A stretch of DNA of 64,000 nt. Origin: Methylococcaceae bacterium UBA975 (GTDB lineage: Bacteria > Pseudomonadota > Gammaproteobacteria > Methylococcales > Cycloclasticaceae). A program made the translations under genes and the position numbers. Location: positions 141,315 through 205,314 of the forward strand of contig DBBV01000017.1 of the NCBI GenBank assembly GCA_002292375.1. Direction: 5' to 3'. The notes under the pieces were generated by a model. The model did no database searches and was not told the origin of the DNA. It worked only from the letters and a program-made list of their open reading frames with translations. Of the stretch, positions 42,746 through 51,757 are shown piece after piece. Position 1 is the first letter of the stretch, and each line of letters begins with the position of its first letter.

Positions 42746-43729
42746 ATGAGTCAACTCACCATCGGTAACACCGAATTATTTACCTTCGATTTAGCCTCCA
42801 AACCTATTCTAGAAACTTACCTACAACAACTGGACTTAGATACCAGTGACTACACCTTTGCCGCTAACTATTTATGGATGAGCAATGGCAGCGGTTTTTA
42901 CGCTATTATCGAAAACTCGTTTTGCCTGTTTTTATTAACCCATGGGCAGATTTCCATGCTACTACCGCCGATCGGTGCAAGAGACGCCGCTATTGCCGCA
43001 ATGAAGCGTTGCTTTTCTTTGATGGAAGAAAATAATTCGGCACCTATTTATACCAAAATAGAGTACGTGGATGAATTTCTCTTATCCGAATTTGTAGGTG
43101 ACCTGGAGGCTGGTGCAGAGGTGTTTGATTTACTAGAAGAGTACATCGTTGAGCGATCGTTAAATGATTACGTTTACCACAGCCAAGACCTTATTGATTT
43201 AAAAGGCAATAACTACAGCAGTAAGCGCAATGAAATTAACAAATTTATACGCATCCATTCTGGTTTTGAATTACAACGTTTAGACGTAAAAAAACACGCT
43301 TCAGCCATCACGCGTTTAATGAATAAATGGATATCTGATCGTATGAAATACATGCCCAGTGATCAAACCGATGCCTTTTTAGACGGTATTTATAGTGAAA
43401 GGATTGCAGTTAAACGGATGTTGTCAGACTACCAGGCGCTAGGACTCATTGGTTTGGTTATTATCATTAACGGCGAGGTCAAAGGCTTTACCGTCGGTGA
43501 GAAAATTAATAAAAATACCGCGAGCGTCATCATCGAAAAAACGGATTTTGAGGTATTTGGATGCGCCCAGTTTATCTTTAGAGAATTTGCAAAAGTATTG
43601 GCCAACGAATACGGCATAACGGATATTAATGTAGGTGACGACATGGGTTTTGAAAACCTTAAAAAGGTTAAAATGTCGTACAGACCGAGCAAGCTAATCC
43701 CTAAATACACCATTTACAAGCGGCAATAA
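42746..43729 (+). CDS. DUF2156 / LPG-synthetase-like C-terminal domain protein
   Basis: A 327-residue protein with the double GNAT-like fold of the DUF2156 family. ANYLWMSNGSGFYAIIENSFCLF opens it. The second half has KRNEINKFIRIHSGF, then a GLVIIINGEVKGFTVGEKIN strand pair and INVGDDMGFENLKKVKMSYRPSKL, the typical ending. Related domains transfer aminoacyl groups to lipids, but no membrane part is present here. The next gene, a GNAT acetyltransferase, begins immediately after its stop. Confidence 0.83.
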   Translation: MSQLTIGNTELFTFDLASKPILETYLQQLDLDTSDYTFAANYLWMSNGSGFYAIIENSFCLFLLTHGQISMLLPPIGARDAAIAAMKRCFSLMEENNSAPIYTKIEYVDEFLLSEFVGDLEAGAEVFDLLEEYIVERSLNDYVYHSQDLIDLKGNNYSSKRNEINKFIRIHSGFELQRLDVKKHASAITRLMNKWISDRMKYMPSDQTDAFLDGIYSERIAVKRMLSDYQALGLIGLVIIINGEVKGFTVGEKINKNTASVIIEKTDFEVFGCAQFIFREFAKVLANEYGITDINVGDDMGFENLKKVKMSYRPSKLIPKYTIYKRQ

Positions 43730-44215
43730 ATGCTGACATTTACGATTACCCCCGCTGAAGTTCAAGATATTGACTCGCTCCTTGCTTTAGAAAAGAGGGT
43801 TTTTATTGCGGCCGACGGCTTATTATCTAAACGCAGCTTTAGATACCACCTAGGGTCAAAAAATATACTGCTGGTGGCTCGGCAAAACTGTCCGACAAAA
43901 CCCGTCATTGGCTACTTATTAGTGTTTGTACGCACACAATCCGCGCGCTTGTACTCTTTAGCCATTCACCCTGATTTTCAACGCCACGGTGTGGCGCGTT
44001 CTCTATACACACACGCTTCAGCAATCCTCAAAAGCAAAAACATTCACAAACTATCCCTAGAACTTAGGCCGTCAAACACTGCTGCATTCAAATTTTATCA
44101 ATCACTTGGCTTTGAAAAAAAAACGACCCGGCCGAACTATTACGGTGATGGCGAAAATGCCTTGTGCCTTTCGTTAAACGCCCGAGTATGCCCTCTTCCC
44201 TACTCATCAACTTAA
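43730..44215 (+). CDS. GNAT N-acetyltransferase
   Basis: A 161-residue acetyltransferase resembling RimI. YSLAIHPDFQRHGVARSLYTHA is the acetyl-CoA pyrophosphate loop (R/QxxGxA), and NTAAFKFYQSLGFEKK is the C-terminal strand-helix common to the family. It begins directly after the DUF2156 gene (no gap), so the two are coupled; substrate unknown. Confidence 0.85.
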   Translation: MLTFTITPAEVQDIDSLLALEKRVFIAADGLLSKRSFRYHLGSKNILLVARQNCPTKPVIGYLLVFVRTQSARLYSLAIHPDFQRHGVARSLYTHASAILKSKNIHKLSLELRPSNTAAFKFYQSLGFEKKTTRPNYYGDGENALCLSLNARVCPLPYSST

Positions 44216-44372
44216 TCTTGTAGACATGATGTGGAAAATCGCAACGGCACTTGTTACCCTTAAAGAGGTTACACGCTATGAGGATAGACAGTTTTTCATA
44301 CAACATCGGCTTATTATTGAGCGTGATAATATGGTGTGTGAATAAAAATCTTTGATTCTGAATAAACAACTT

Positions 44373-45928
44373 ATGAAAATCACCCACTTTCTTTTTGCAA
44401 CTGGTTTATCGATGGCTTCGCTAGCACTGCAAGCTGACCATGACCTAGAGCACACATTAAATACCTTAACTGAATCAAGGGCCTTATCTGCACCGTTCAC
44501 AAGCCAACGCTTTTACCAAGAAGCAACGTTGACTAGGGCCTGGGATGAAATCGTTTTATCTGAGTTGCTAGACGCCATTAAACGCAGTGATTCCCATGGG
44601 TTAAACCATAATGATTATCACTTTGAAGAGCTTTCGGACCCGTTATTAAACGAATTTGAACGTGATGTATTAGCGACGGACGCTTATTTAACCCTAGCAG
44701 GGCATTTGTTGGGTGGTAAGCTAAATCCGGTTTCTATGGAGCCGACATGGACAGCTAAAGGTAGGGAACGCGATTTAGTCGACTATTTAAAAACGCATAT
44801 ACAGCCGACACAAATTGCGCCTTCACTTGAGCAACTGGCACCACAACAAACGAGCTATCGTTTATTACGCGAAACACTGTCACATTATCGTAAAAAAACG
44901 CTCACTTTGATGAAAAAATACCTGACGGTCCTCTGTTAAAGCCTAATCAACAAGACCCCAGGGTTAGCCTATTACGCCAACGTTTCAACCTTATTGAGCC
45001 TATTCAAAGCCCAAATAACAGCGACCTGTATGACGAGCAACTTGTGTTGGCGATCAAACGGTTTCAAAAAAATAACAACTTAGAGCCAGACGCTGTGATT
45101 GGGCCAGCAACATTACGCGAACTTAATCGAAGCCCTGACGATCGCATTAACCAAATTAGGGTCAACCTTGAACGCTGGCGTTGGTTGCCTGAAAATTTAG
45201 GCCAACGACATATTATGGTTAACATCGCCAACTATCAACTGGCCGCTAATGGACCCGATAGTCAATCAATAATACATGAAGTAATTATTGGTAGAACATA
45301 CCGACAAACACCTGTTTTTTCAGCTTCTATGAGCTATCTCGTGCTGAACCCTTGGTGGGAAGCACCGGCTAAATTAGCCCGTGAAGACCTGCTCCCTAAA
45401 TTTAAAAAAGACCCAAATGTCGTTAATACCTTTGGTTATCACGTGCTAAATAACAAGGGTGATAAGTTAGATAACCAGTTAATTAATTGGCATGAATACA
45501 ACAGCAAAAACTTTCCTTTCCGCATTCGTCAGCAACCCGGTATTCTAAATGCCATGGGGCAAGTCAAACTGATGTTTCCTAATCAACACGATATTTACCT
45601 ACATGACACCCCCGCACGGGACTTGTTTAGCAAAACACGTAGGGACTTTTCCTCTGGTTGCATTCGTGTCAAAAATCCCATTGACCTGGTCCAATGGGTG
45701 CTATCTGACACCAACGCGTGGCCACGAGAAAAAATAAACACTGCTGTAGACAGCGGCAAAGAGACCACTGTTAGCCTGAAAAATCGTATCCCCGTACATT
45801 TAATTTACTTAACCGCGATCGTTGAAGATAGTACTAATTACGTGCGTTTTATCGATGATGTTTATGATCGAGACAAGCGTGTCCTAGACGCTTTAAGCAC
45901 CCCCTTCAGCGCTGGCTCAGTACAATGA
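44373..45928 (+). pseudogene. YcbB-like L,D-transpeptidase, interrupted by a one-base frameshift
   Basis: Periplasmic enzyme that would make 3-3 peptidoglycan cross-links. The first part (44373-44939) has a signal peptide (ITHFLFATGLSMASLALQA) and the YcbB N-terminal domain. Frame is lost at a seven-A run (44892-44898). With one added A the sequence continues NAHFDEKIPDGPLLKPN and on through a peptidoglycan-binding motif (LVLAIKRFQKNNNLEPDAVIG) into the catalytic domain: HDTPARDLF and SSGCIRV hold His and the active Cys. Corrected length is about 518 residues. Otherwise undamaged, so either a very recent mutation or a homopolymer read error. Confidence 0.87.
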
Positions 45929-46860
45929 AGCGTTTCCTGTTAATAGCACTGTGCTTAGTTGCTACGCTTAGTAACGCGCTACCTAATGAGCCGTTTAACC
46001 CGGGTTATGCTGACTTTAAAGTAACCGTACAAGGCCTCGATACTAACTACAAGGTATTGGCCCTGTCAGTTATGCCAAATGAAACATTGCATATTAAACC
46101 CGAGGTTGCAGTCGCTGTTGTCGTTAACGGTGGTCTATTAAAAAAAACCGTAGGACATAACTGGGATTGGAAAGCGCCGGCAAAAAGCGGCCTGTACCCG
46201 ATAAGCCTTAGCACCACAAACGGAAAGCGCATGACGTTGAATGTCTTCGTTTTACGCCCGGCATCAGACATAAAAAAAGGAAAACTGGACGGCTATCGAA
46301 TCGGCGTTTATCCCGACAAACCTTTCAAGGGTTTACCGACTTATCGTGAACCAAAGGGCTATATAGAGGTAAACGCGACAAACAAAACTACCTTTGTCTC
46401 ACCACATTTCACTCTAGAACAGTTTTTATGCAAATTGCCTGCGGTTAATGGCAAAAAGTTTATCGTTCTACAGACGCCTTTGTTATTAAAGCTAGAAAAA
46501 ATTCTAAGCACTGTTAACGCTAGAGGGTTCCGTACGGATAGTTTTTTTGTTATGAGCGGCTATCGCACCCCCTTTTATAATCGCTCGATTCGCAGCTCGC
46601 GCAACTCGCGTCATATATATGGAGGGGCCGCCGATATCTACATTGATACAAACCCTCAAGATGGAAGAATGGATGACTTGAACAACGACGCTAAAATTAA
46701 CCGTAAAGATGCTGCCATACTCTACGATCTAATAGAGCAATTGAGCCAACAACAAGGCTGGATTGTCGGTGGCCTGGGTGAATATGAAGCGAACCATGCA
46801 CATGGGCCGTTTGTTCATGTAGACGCACGCGGTTATCGCGCCCGTTGGGGAAAACCCTAG
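45925..46860 (+). CDS. M15-type peptidase (DUF882 / D,D-carboxypeptidase-like), exported
   Basis: A 311-residue protein with a signal peptide (about 1-19). A beta-rich N-terminal domain (about 25-120) precedes an M15 zinc peptidase: VMSGYRTPFYNRS, SRHIYGGAADIYID (His and Asp ligands) and FVHVDARGYRARWG. Such enzymes trim peptidoglycan peptides. An EF-hand-like NNDAKINRKD segment lies between the motifs. Overlaps the L,D-transpeptidase stop by four bases (ATGA), a frequent partner gene in Gammaproteobacteria. Confidence 0.87.
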   Translation: MKRFLLIALCLVATLSNALPNEPFNPGYADFKVTVQGLDTNYKVLALSVMPNETLHIKPEVAVAVVVNGGLLKKTVGHNWDWKAPAKSGLYPISLSTTNGKRMTLNVFVLRPASDIKKGKLDGYRIGVYPDKPFKGLPTYREPKGYIEVNATNKTTFVSPHFTLEQFLCKLPAVNGKKFIVLQTPLLLKLEKILSTVNARGFRTDSFFVMSGYRTPFYNRSIRSSRNSRHIYGGAADIYIDTNPQDGRMDDLNNDAKINRKDAAILYDLIEQLSQQQGWIVGGLGEYEANHAHGPFVHVDARGYRARWGKP

Positions 46861-46892
46861 CGGCTGCCGTGGATTGATACTGTTTAGGCTTA

Positions 46893-47885
46893 TTAGTTGT
46901 CTTTAGAAAACAGCTGTGATTGATTTCGTCCCGATTCTTTGCAAACGTACAACGCTTTGTCCGCTTGCTCCAACCACGTTTGGTAAGACTCACTATCTTC
47001 GCTTAGTTGAGAAACACCGAGGCTGATGGTGATGTTAATTTTAAAGTCTTCATATTCAACCACTTCGGCTTCAATTCGCTTACGCAAACGTTCGGTAAAT
47101 ATGAGCGCATTTGTTGCATCAGTATCCGGCAAAATAACCCCAAACTCTTCTCCACCGTATCGGCCCGACACGTCAGATTTACGCATTGTTCCCCGCAGTA
47201 ATTTTGATGTTCGACGGATCACTTCATCCCCAGCTTGATGACCATAGGTGTCGTTGACGTTTTTAAAATGATCGATATCAAACATGACTACACAACAGGG
47301 GTGTTTACTGCGTCGAATTCTATGAAACTCTTGTTCTAAACTAGTCTCCCAAGCGCCGCGGTTATTAAGCTGTGTTAAGTGGTCTGTTCTACTTAGGTTT
47401 AATAGCTTAGCATTGGCCTCTTCTAGTTTTATTTTGTTGACGGCTATATCAGTCACGTCATAAATAAGCACACCAATTTGCTGTACTTCATTATCGCTAG
47501 AGAGCAACGGTATCAGGGTCATATTTTGATACATATAATCGGCCGAACCGGTTATCGGACGATAGTTTTTAAACTTAAATAGATAGGGCCGTTGCTCCCA
47601 AACAGTGAAACTACTGCTTTTGAATAAAAAAACAGAGTCTGCCTTTTGTTTAAACCAACGTTCAGGGATAGTCGCAAATAAGGAAAATAAGTTATTATCA
47701 ATAACCTTCGATGCTTGGATCCCACTGTGGTTTTCCAAAAAAGAATTCCACACCAGCACCTTATAATCTCGATCGAGTACCATTAAGCCAACGTCAATTG
47801 ACTGCATCATATCCATCATCCAATGGATATCCTTAATGTTTACCTGCCCGAGAGCGATGTTTTGTTCCAGTGTGTCTTCAATCAT
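46893..47885 (-). CDS. PAS-GGDEF diguanylate cyclase
   Basis: A 330-residue cytosolic enzyme. A PAS domain (about 30-145, GLMVLDRDYKVLVWNSFLENHSG) is joined by a helix to a GGDEF domain beginning SRTDHLTQLNNRGAW. The active loop is GGEEF (244-248), and an intact inhibitory RxxD (RKSD, 235-238) lies five residues before it, so product feedback is expected. It should make cyclic di-GMP. It begins 11 bases after the CheY-CheC-type gene, suggesting control by that regulator. Confidence 0.93.
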   Translation of the reverse strand: MIEDTLEQNIALGQVNIKDIHWMMDMMQSIDVGLMVLDRDYKVLVWNSFLENHSGIQASKVIDNNLFSLFATIPERWFKQKADSVFLFKSSSFTVWEQRPYLFKFKNYRPITGSADYMYQNMTLIPLLSSDNEVQQIGVLIYDVTDIAVNKIKLEEANAKLLNLSRTDHLTQLNNRGAWETSLEQEFHRIRRSKHPCCVVMFDIDHFKNVNDTYGHQAGDEVIRRTSKLLRGTMRKSDVSGRYGGEEFGVILPDTDATNALIFTERLRKRIEAEVVEYEDFKINITISLGVSQLSEDSESYQTWLEQADKALYVCKESGRNQSQLFSKDN

Positions 47886-47896
47886 GTGATTCGATG

Positions 47897-48898
47897 TTAC
47901 ATTAAAAAAATAACTTTATCATTAAGGGCTTCAATCGAGTCATCCGTTATCAACAAGAGTAAATCGCAATTGATATTTTTATCTTCTATTTTGTAACCCA
48001 TCTCGATCGTTAATATTTTTTTCCATTGGGTTGATGAGCCTTGCAAAATATCATCAAAATGAATGTGTTGACCAATAACCTGCGGGTGGCCCTGACTAAA
48101 GCTAATATCTAACTGATCTGCGATACCATTTAAGCACGCGTTACATAATACGCTCGATATATCCATCAGCAATTCAAGTTGCCCGGCTTCAGTATTGGCG
48201 CCTTCATAATGCAGTAAATCAGCGATATCAGCGTAGCTTGTTTCATTAAAAATCAACAAAGCCTCACCCGCTATGCCTGAGCCTATAAACCCTTGGCAAA
48301 CGGCAGAAATTGCGTCTTCAGATTTAACATGTTGAAGGGCCATCTGTAAATCGTTGATCTCAGTGTACTTTACATTGGGTATCGGCATCACAACATAAAC
48401 ACCTAAAAATCTTGCCAATAAATCAGCTGCACGACCCATCGCAACATTGGCTAGCTCTTGATAACAATCAACGAGATCAACGCCTATTTTGCTTGTTTGT
48501 TTTTCCTCTGGCTTATCACTCTCGTCTTGCTCTAAGGCAATGCCATAATTATTCAAAATCGTTTCAATTTGATCGCCAACGACGGGTTTCTTTATAAAGT
48601 CTAGGGCACCCAACTTTTTAACCCGGGCCCTTGCTTCCGGCTGAATATCCCCTGAGACAACTATTGTTAGTGTCGGCAAATCATCTTTAACAATCGCGGC
48701 AAGTGTTTCATAGCCATCCATCACAGGCATATTTAAATCAAGGAATAAAATATCAGCCTTACCTTTACGGATATAGTCGAGCGCCTCTACCCCATTTGTT
48801 GCAAAATTTAGCTCCATTTTCCAACTGCGCGGTAAAGCCCTTGCCATTTGCTTACGAGCAAAACTAGAGTCGTCGCAAATAAGTACTGTCGTCGTCAT
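47897..48898 (-). CDS. Response regulator with CheC-like C-terminal domain
   Basis: A 333-residue protein. The receiver (about 1-120) has LICDDSSFARKQMARAL, the phosphorylated Asp in ADILFLDLNMPVMDG, Thr/Ser in VSGD and Lys in KKP. The C-terminal part (about 140-330) resembles CheC/CheX phosphatases: DCYQELANVAMGRAADLLA and ELLMDISSVLCNACLNGIADQL repeat the ExxN pattern. I start at the ATG at 48898 after AAAGGC. Together with the GGDEF gene it suggests a phosphorylation-fed c-di-GMP switch. Confidence 0.88.
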   Translation of the reverse strand: MTTTVLICDDSSFARKQMARALPRSWKMELNFATNGVEALDYIRKGKADILFLDLNMPVMDGYETLAAIVKDDLPTLTIVVSGDIQPEARARVKKLGALDFIKKPVVGDQIETILNNYGIALEQDESDKPEEKQTSKIGVDLVDCYQELANVAMGRAADLLARFLGVYVVMPIPNVKYTEINDLQMALQHVKSEDAISAVCQGFIGSGIAGEALLIFNETSYADIADLLHYEGANTEAGQLELLMDISSVLCNACLNGIADQLDISFSQGHPQVIGQHIHFDDILQGSSTQWKKILTIEMGYKIEDKNINCDLLLLITDDSIEALNDKVIFLM

Positions 48899-49006
48899 AA
48901 ATGCCTTTTTTAACAATCGATTAGGCTCAAAAAATGAGCCGGAAACAGCTTACTACTAATAGTAGCAGGGATACAGTATTTATCTACCAGATAGAATCAA
49001 TACGTG

Positions 49007-49669
49007 CTAATTAACGGCTCTTTCTACCGGCAATCCAGCTTGCTCCCATTCAGGATAGCCACCTTCTAGACGTCTTACTTGGAAACCTTTAGCACGTAAA
49101 AGCGTGACGGCTTCGAAGGCTAATATGCAATAAGGGCCTCGGCAATACGCGATGATTTCTTGTTTTTTTTCTAGCCCATCAATGTGGTTGATTAAATCCG
49201 CTGTCTCAATATTTACCGCTTTAGGCAAGTGCCCCGCGTTATATTCTTCTATCGGTCTAACGTCTATAATCATCACCGAACCTTGTTTAGCTCGCTTCAT
49301 GAGTTCATTCCTCGAGATAGGCTCCAATGTATCGTTATTCGTTAAATAACTCGCCACTAATTGGCTAAGCTCAACATCATGTTTTTCGGTAACCGTTCTT
49401 AGGCTAATGATTAAATTAAATACGTCGCCACCATTACGTTGATAAAACACATGCTGACCGCATTTACGCGACCGAACTAAACCCACCTGACGCAGTTGTT
49501 GTAAATGATGTGATGTGTTCGCCACACTTAAACCCATCAGTTTGGCTAAGGCGTCAACTGAGTATTCACATTGAGATAAAAAATCAAGAATTTCCAGGCG
49601 GTTAGCACTGGCCATGGCCTTGGCTACCTGAGCGAATTTTTTAAAAAATTCTTTTTTTACTGCGTTCAT
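49007..49669 (-). CDS. ArsR-type regulator fused to rhodanese domain
   Basis: A 220-residue protein: ArsR winged helix (about 8-85, MASANRLEILDFLSQCEYSV, GLSVANTSHHLQQLRQVGLV) followed by a rhodanese domain (about 115-215, MIIDVRPIEEYNAGHLPKAVNIE with catalytic Cys176 in AYCRGPYC and GGYPEWEQAGLP). Cys34 and Cys70 sit near the DNA-binding part. Sulfur or persulfide could modulate DNA binding. It faces a sterol desaturase-family gene across two palindromes. This domain fusion is known in proteobacteria. Confidence 0.9.
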   Translation of the reverse strand: MNAVKKEFFKKFAQVAKAMASANRLEILDFLSQCEYSVDALAKLMGLSVANTSHHLQQLRQVGLVRSRKCGQHVFYQRNGGDVFNLIISLRTVTEKHDVELSQLVASYLTNNDTLEPISRNELMKRAKQGSVMIIDVRPIEEYNAGHLPKAVNIETADLINHIDGLEKKQEIIAYCRGPYCILAFEAVTLLRAKGFQVRRLEGGYPEWEQAGLPVERAVN

Positions 49670-49704
49670 ACTGTGTCTAATTAACTCAAATGAATGCTTA
49701 TATT

Positions 49705-49765
49705 ATTCAAATAATTACTTGAATACAAGTCATTAGGATAGTAATATTCAAGTTATTATTTGAAT
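49705..49765. promoter_or_regulatory. Two near-identical palindromes, operators for the ArsR-rhodanese regulator
   Basis: Site 1 at 49705-49724 and site 2 at 49746-49765, each ATTCAA-N8-TTGAAT. The two sites are nearly identical as inverted copies, and their starts are 41 bases apart, about four helical turns, so two dimers could bind the same face. The size and symmetry fit ArsR family sites. Located between the divergent genes. Confidence 0.8.
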
Positions 49766-49788
49766 ACTACGTCAATGGAGCACCCGCT

Positions 49789-50652
49789 ATGTCTTTAATG
49801 CAGTTGATTACTGAGCACGAAATAGGCGTTCGTTTAGGTTTCTTTTTCGGCATTTTTGCCCTGATGGCGGCATGGGAACTTAAGGCGCCGCGCCGGCTAT
49901 TGAATGTATCGAAACCGCTCCGTTGGACCAATAATTTAGCCTTGGTGTTTTTAAACAGCCTGGCATTACGCCTGATTTTTCCAGCTGCTGCAGTAGGCGT
50001 AGCAGCTTTTGCCGACATCAACCATTGGGGACTGCTTAATCATTTTAACCTGCCTTTTGCGCTTTCCGTTTTGTTATCCATTATTGCCCTGGACTTGGTT
50101 ATTTATCTACAGCATGTCATGGTGCATGCGGTACCTACCTTATGGCGCCTACACCGCGTACATCACGCAGACCCGGATTTTGACGTAACCACTGGTGCAC
50201 GTTTCCATCCAATTGAAATCATCCTTTCGATGCTCATAAAGTTTGCCACTATTGTTGTGTTGGGCCCGCCCATCGTGGCCGTTATTATCTTTGAAGTTGT
50301 GCTCAACGCAATGGCGATGTTCAATCACGCCAACGTTAAGTTGCCTTTAGCTTTAGACCGCGTCTTACGCTGGCTGATTGTCACCCCCGATATGCACCGT
50401 GTACATCATTCTGTTGAAGACAATGAAGCCAACAGTAATTTTGGTTTTAATTTATCCATTTGGGATAGATTTTTTGGAACCTATATCAACCAACCACGCG
50501 ACGGCCATCAGAACATGACTATTGGCATTCACGGATTTAACGATGCCAAACAGGTTAGCTCATTATGGGGCATGTTAAGCCTGCCCTTTATTGGCAGCGT
50601 AACGGGGTATGCCATTAATCGGCGTGAATGGAGCAAGCCCGATGATAAGTAG
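49789..50652 (+). CDS. Sterol desaturase / fatty acid hydroxylase family protein
   Basis: A 287-residue integral membrane diiron oxygenase. Several hydrophobic helices surround the eight-His motif set: the QHVMVHA segment, LWRLHRVHHADPDFD, MFNHANV and MHRVHHSVEDNEANSNFG. Members hydroxylate or desaturate lipids and carotenoids; the bacterial substrate is unknown. Transcription is likely controlled by the divergent ArsR-rhodanese protein, so its function may relate to sulfur or redox state. Confidence 0.87.
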   Translation: MSLMQLITEHEIGVRLGFFFGIFALMAAWELKAPRRLLNVSKPLRWTNNLALVFLNSLALRLIFPAAAVGVAAFADINHWGLLNHFNLPFALSVLLSIIALDLVIYLQHVMVHAVPTLWRLHRVHHADPDFDVTTGARFHPIEIILSMLIKFATIVVLGPPIVAVIIFEVVLNAMAMFNHANVKLPLALDRVLRWLIVTPDMHRVHHSVEDNEANSNFGFNLSIWDRFFGTYINQPRDGHQNMTIGIHGFNDAKQVSSLWGMLSLPFIGSVTGYAINRREWSKPDDK

Positions 50653-50674
50653 AATCACTCGAGTGACAAACCTC

Positions 50675-51703
50675 TTAAAACTGGTACCCAGAGGTCGACT
50701 TAGATAGCGCCACCTCTTGCTCTGTCATATCAATCGAAATACCGTCAAATAATGGCGTTGAAAGATAACGTTCGCCAGTATCTGGCAGCATGCATAAAAT
50801 ATTAGCACCTTGTGCTGCTTTTTCTGCCACTTGTAGAGCCCCTGCCAAGGTTGCCCCGGCTGAAATACCAACAAAAATACCTTCTTTTTGCGCTAGGTCT
50901 TTGGAACATTGGATCGCCACCTTGCCATCGATAGGTAACAGCTCATCAATTCGCCCGCCTGCGTCGACCACTTCTTTGGTTAGTTTTGGAATAAAGTCGG
51001 GGGTCCAACCTTGTATCGGGTGAGGGGTAAAATTCGGATGACTTTCATTGTCGACTTGAGCAACAGCACTGCCTAATAATTGGGCGTTCATCGGCTCACA
51101 CACAATAATTTTAGTCTGCGGGCTTTTTTCTTTTAATACACGCGATACACCACTTAAAGTCCCCCCTGTGCCGTAACCACTGACCCAATAATCCAGTTGA
51201 ATATCCGAAAAATCGTCCAAAATCTCCACCGCCGTTGTTTTGGCATGCATCTCAGCATTGGCGGGATTTTCAAATTGTTTTGATTGCCACCAACCGTTCT
51301 TTTCTGCAAGCTCTTCGGCTTTCTTGACCATACCTGTGCCTTTTTCTGCGGCCGGTGTGAGCACTACTTGGGCTCCTAAAAAACGCATTAATTTGCGGCG
51401 CTCTACGCTAAAACTCTCTGCCATTGTTATCACCAGGGGATAGCCTTTTTGCGCACAAACCATTGCTAAACCAATACCGGTATTACCACTGGTCGCTTCC
51501 ACAATGGTTTGCCCCGGCTTTAAATCGCCACGTCGTTCAGCATCTTCGATCACGCCTAAGGCCAAACGGTCTTTAACCGAACCCATCGGATTAAAGGCTT
51601 CTATTTTGGCAAAAATATTAACCCCAGCCGGACCCAGTTTGTTAATGCGGACAACCGGTGTTCCACCAATCGTTTCAAGAATATTACTATAGCGTTTACC
51701 CAT
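50675..51703 (-). CDS. cysK: Cysteine synthase (O-acetylserine sulfhydrylase)
   Basis: PLP enzyme making cysteine from O-acetylserine and sulfide. NPMGSVKDRLALGVIEDAE contains the PLP Lys, EATSGNTGIGLAMVCA the substrate-binding loop, and SGYGTGGTLSGVSRVLKE and PDTGERYLSTPLF follow. Length (342) is slightly longer than typical because of a C-terminal extension. CysK against CysM cannot be fully separated by eye. Single gene facing the sterol desaturase gene end. Confidence 0.92.
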   Translation of the reverse strand: MGKRYSNILETIGGTPVVRINKLGPAGVNIFAKIEAFNPMGSVKDRLALGVIEDAERRGDLKPGQTIVEATSGNTGIGLAMVCAQKGYPLVITMAESFSVERRKLMRFLGAQVVLTPAAEKGTGMVKKAEELAEKNGWWQSKQFENPANAEMHAKTTAVEILDDFSDIQLDYWVSGYGTGGTLSGVSRVLKEKSPQTKIIVCEPMNAQLLGSAVAQVDNESHPNFTPHPIQGWTPDFIPKLTKEVVDAGGRIDELLPIDGKVAIQCSKDLAQKEGIFVGISAGATLAGALQVAEKAAQGANILCMLPDTGERYLSTPLFDGISIDMTEQEVALSKSTSGYQF

Positions 51704-51757
51704 CTTAATCCCTCTATTTATATTGCTTATTTGTATCCATACGACATTAAAAACTTG

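Noticed and set aside
48924..48940. Hairpin GGCTCA/TGAGCC upstream of the response regulator as terminator of the ArsR-rhodanese gene.
   Set aside because: No T run follows on the relevant strand, and it could equally be part of the regulator's leader.
50655..50666. Perfect 12-base palindrome TCACTCGAGTGA after the sterol desaturase gene as a terminator.
   Set aside because: It has no loop and no T tract, so it cannot work as a normal hairpin terminator; probably chance or a protein site without support.
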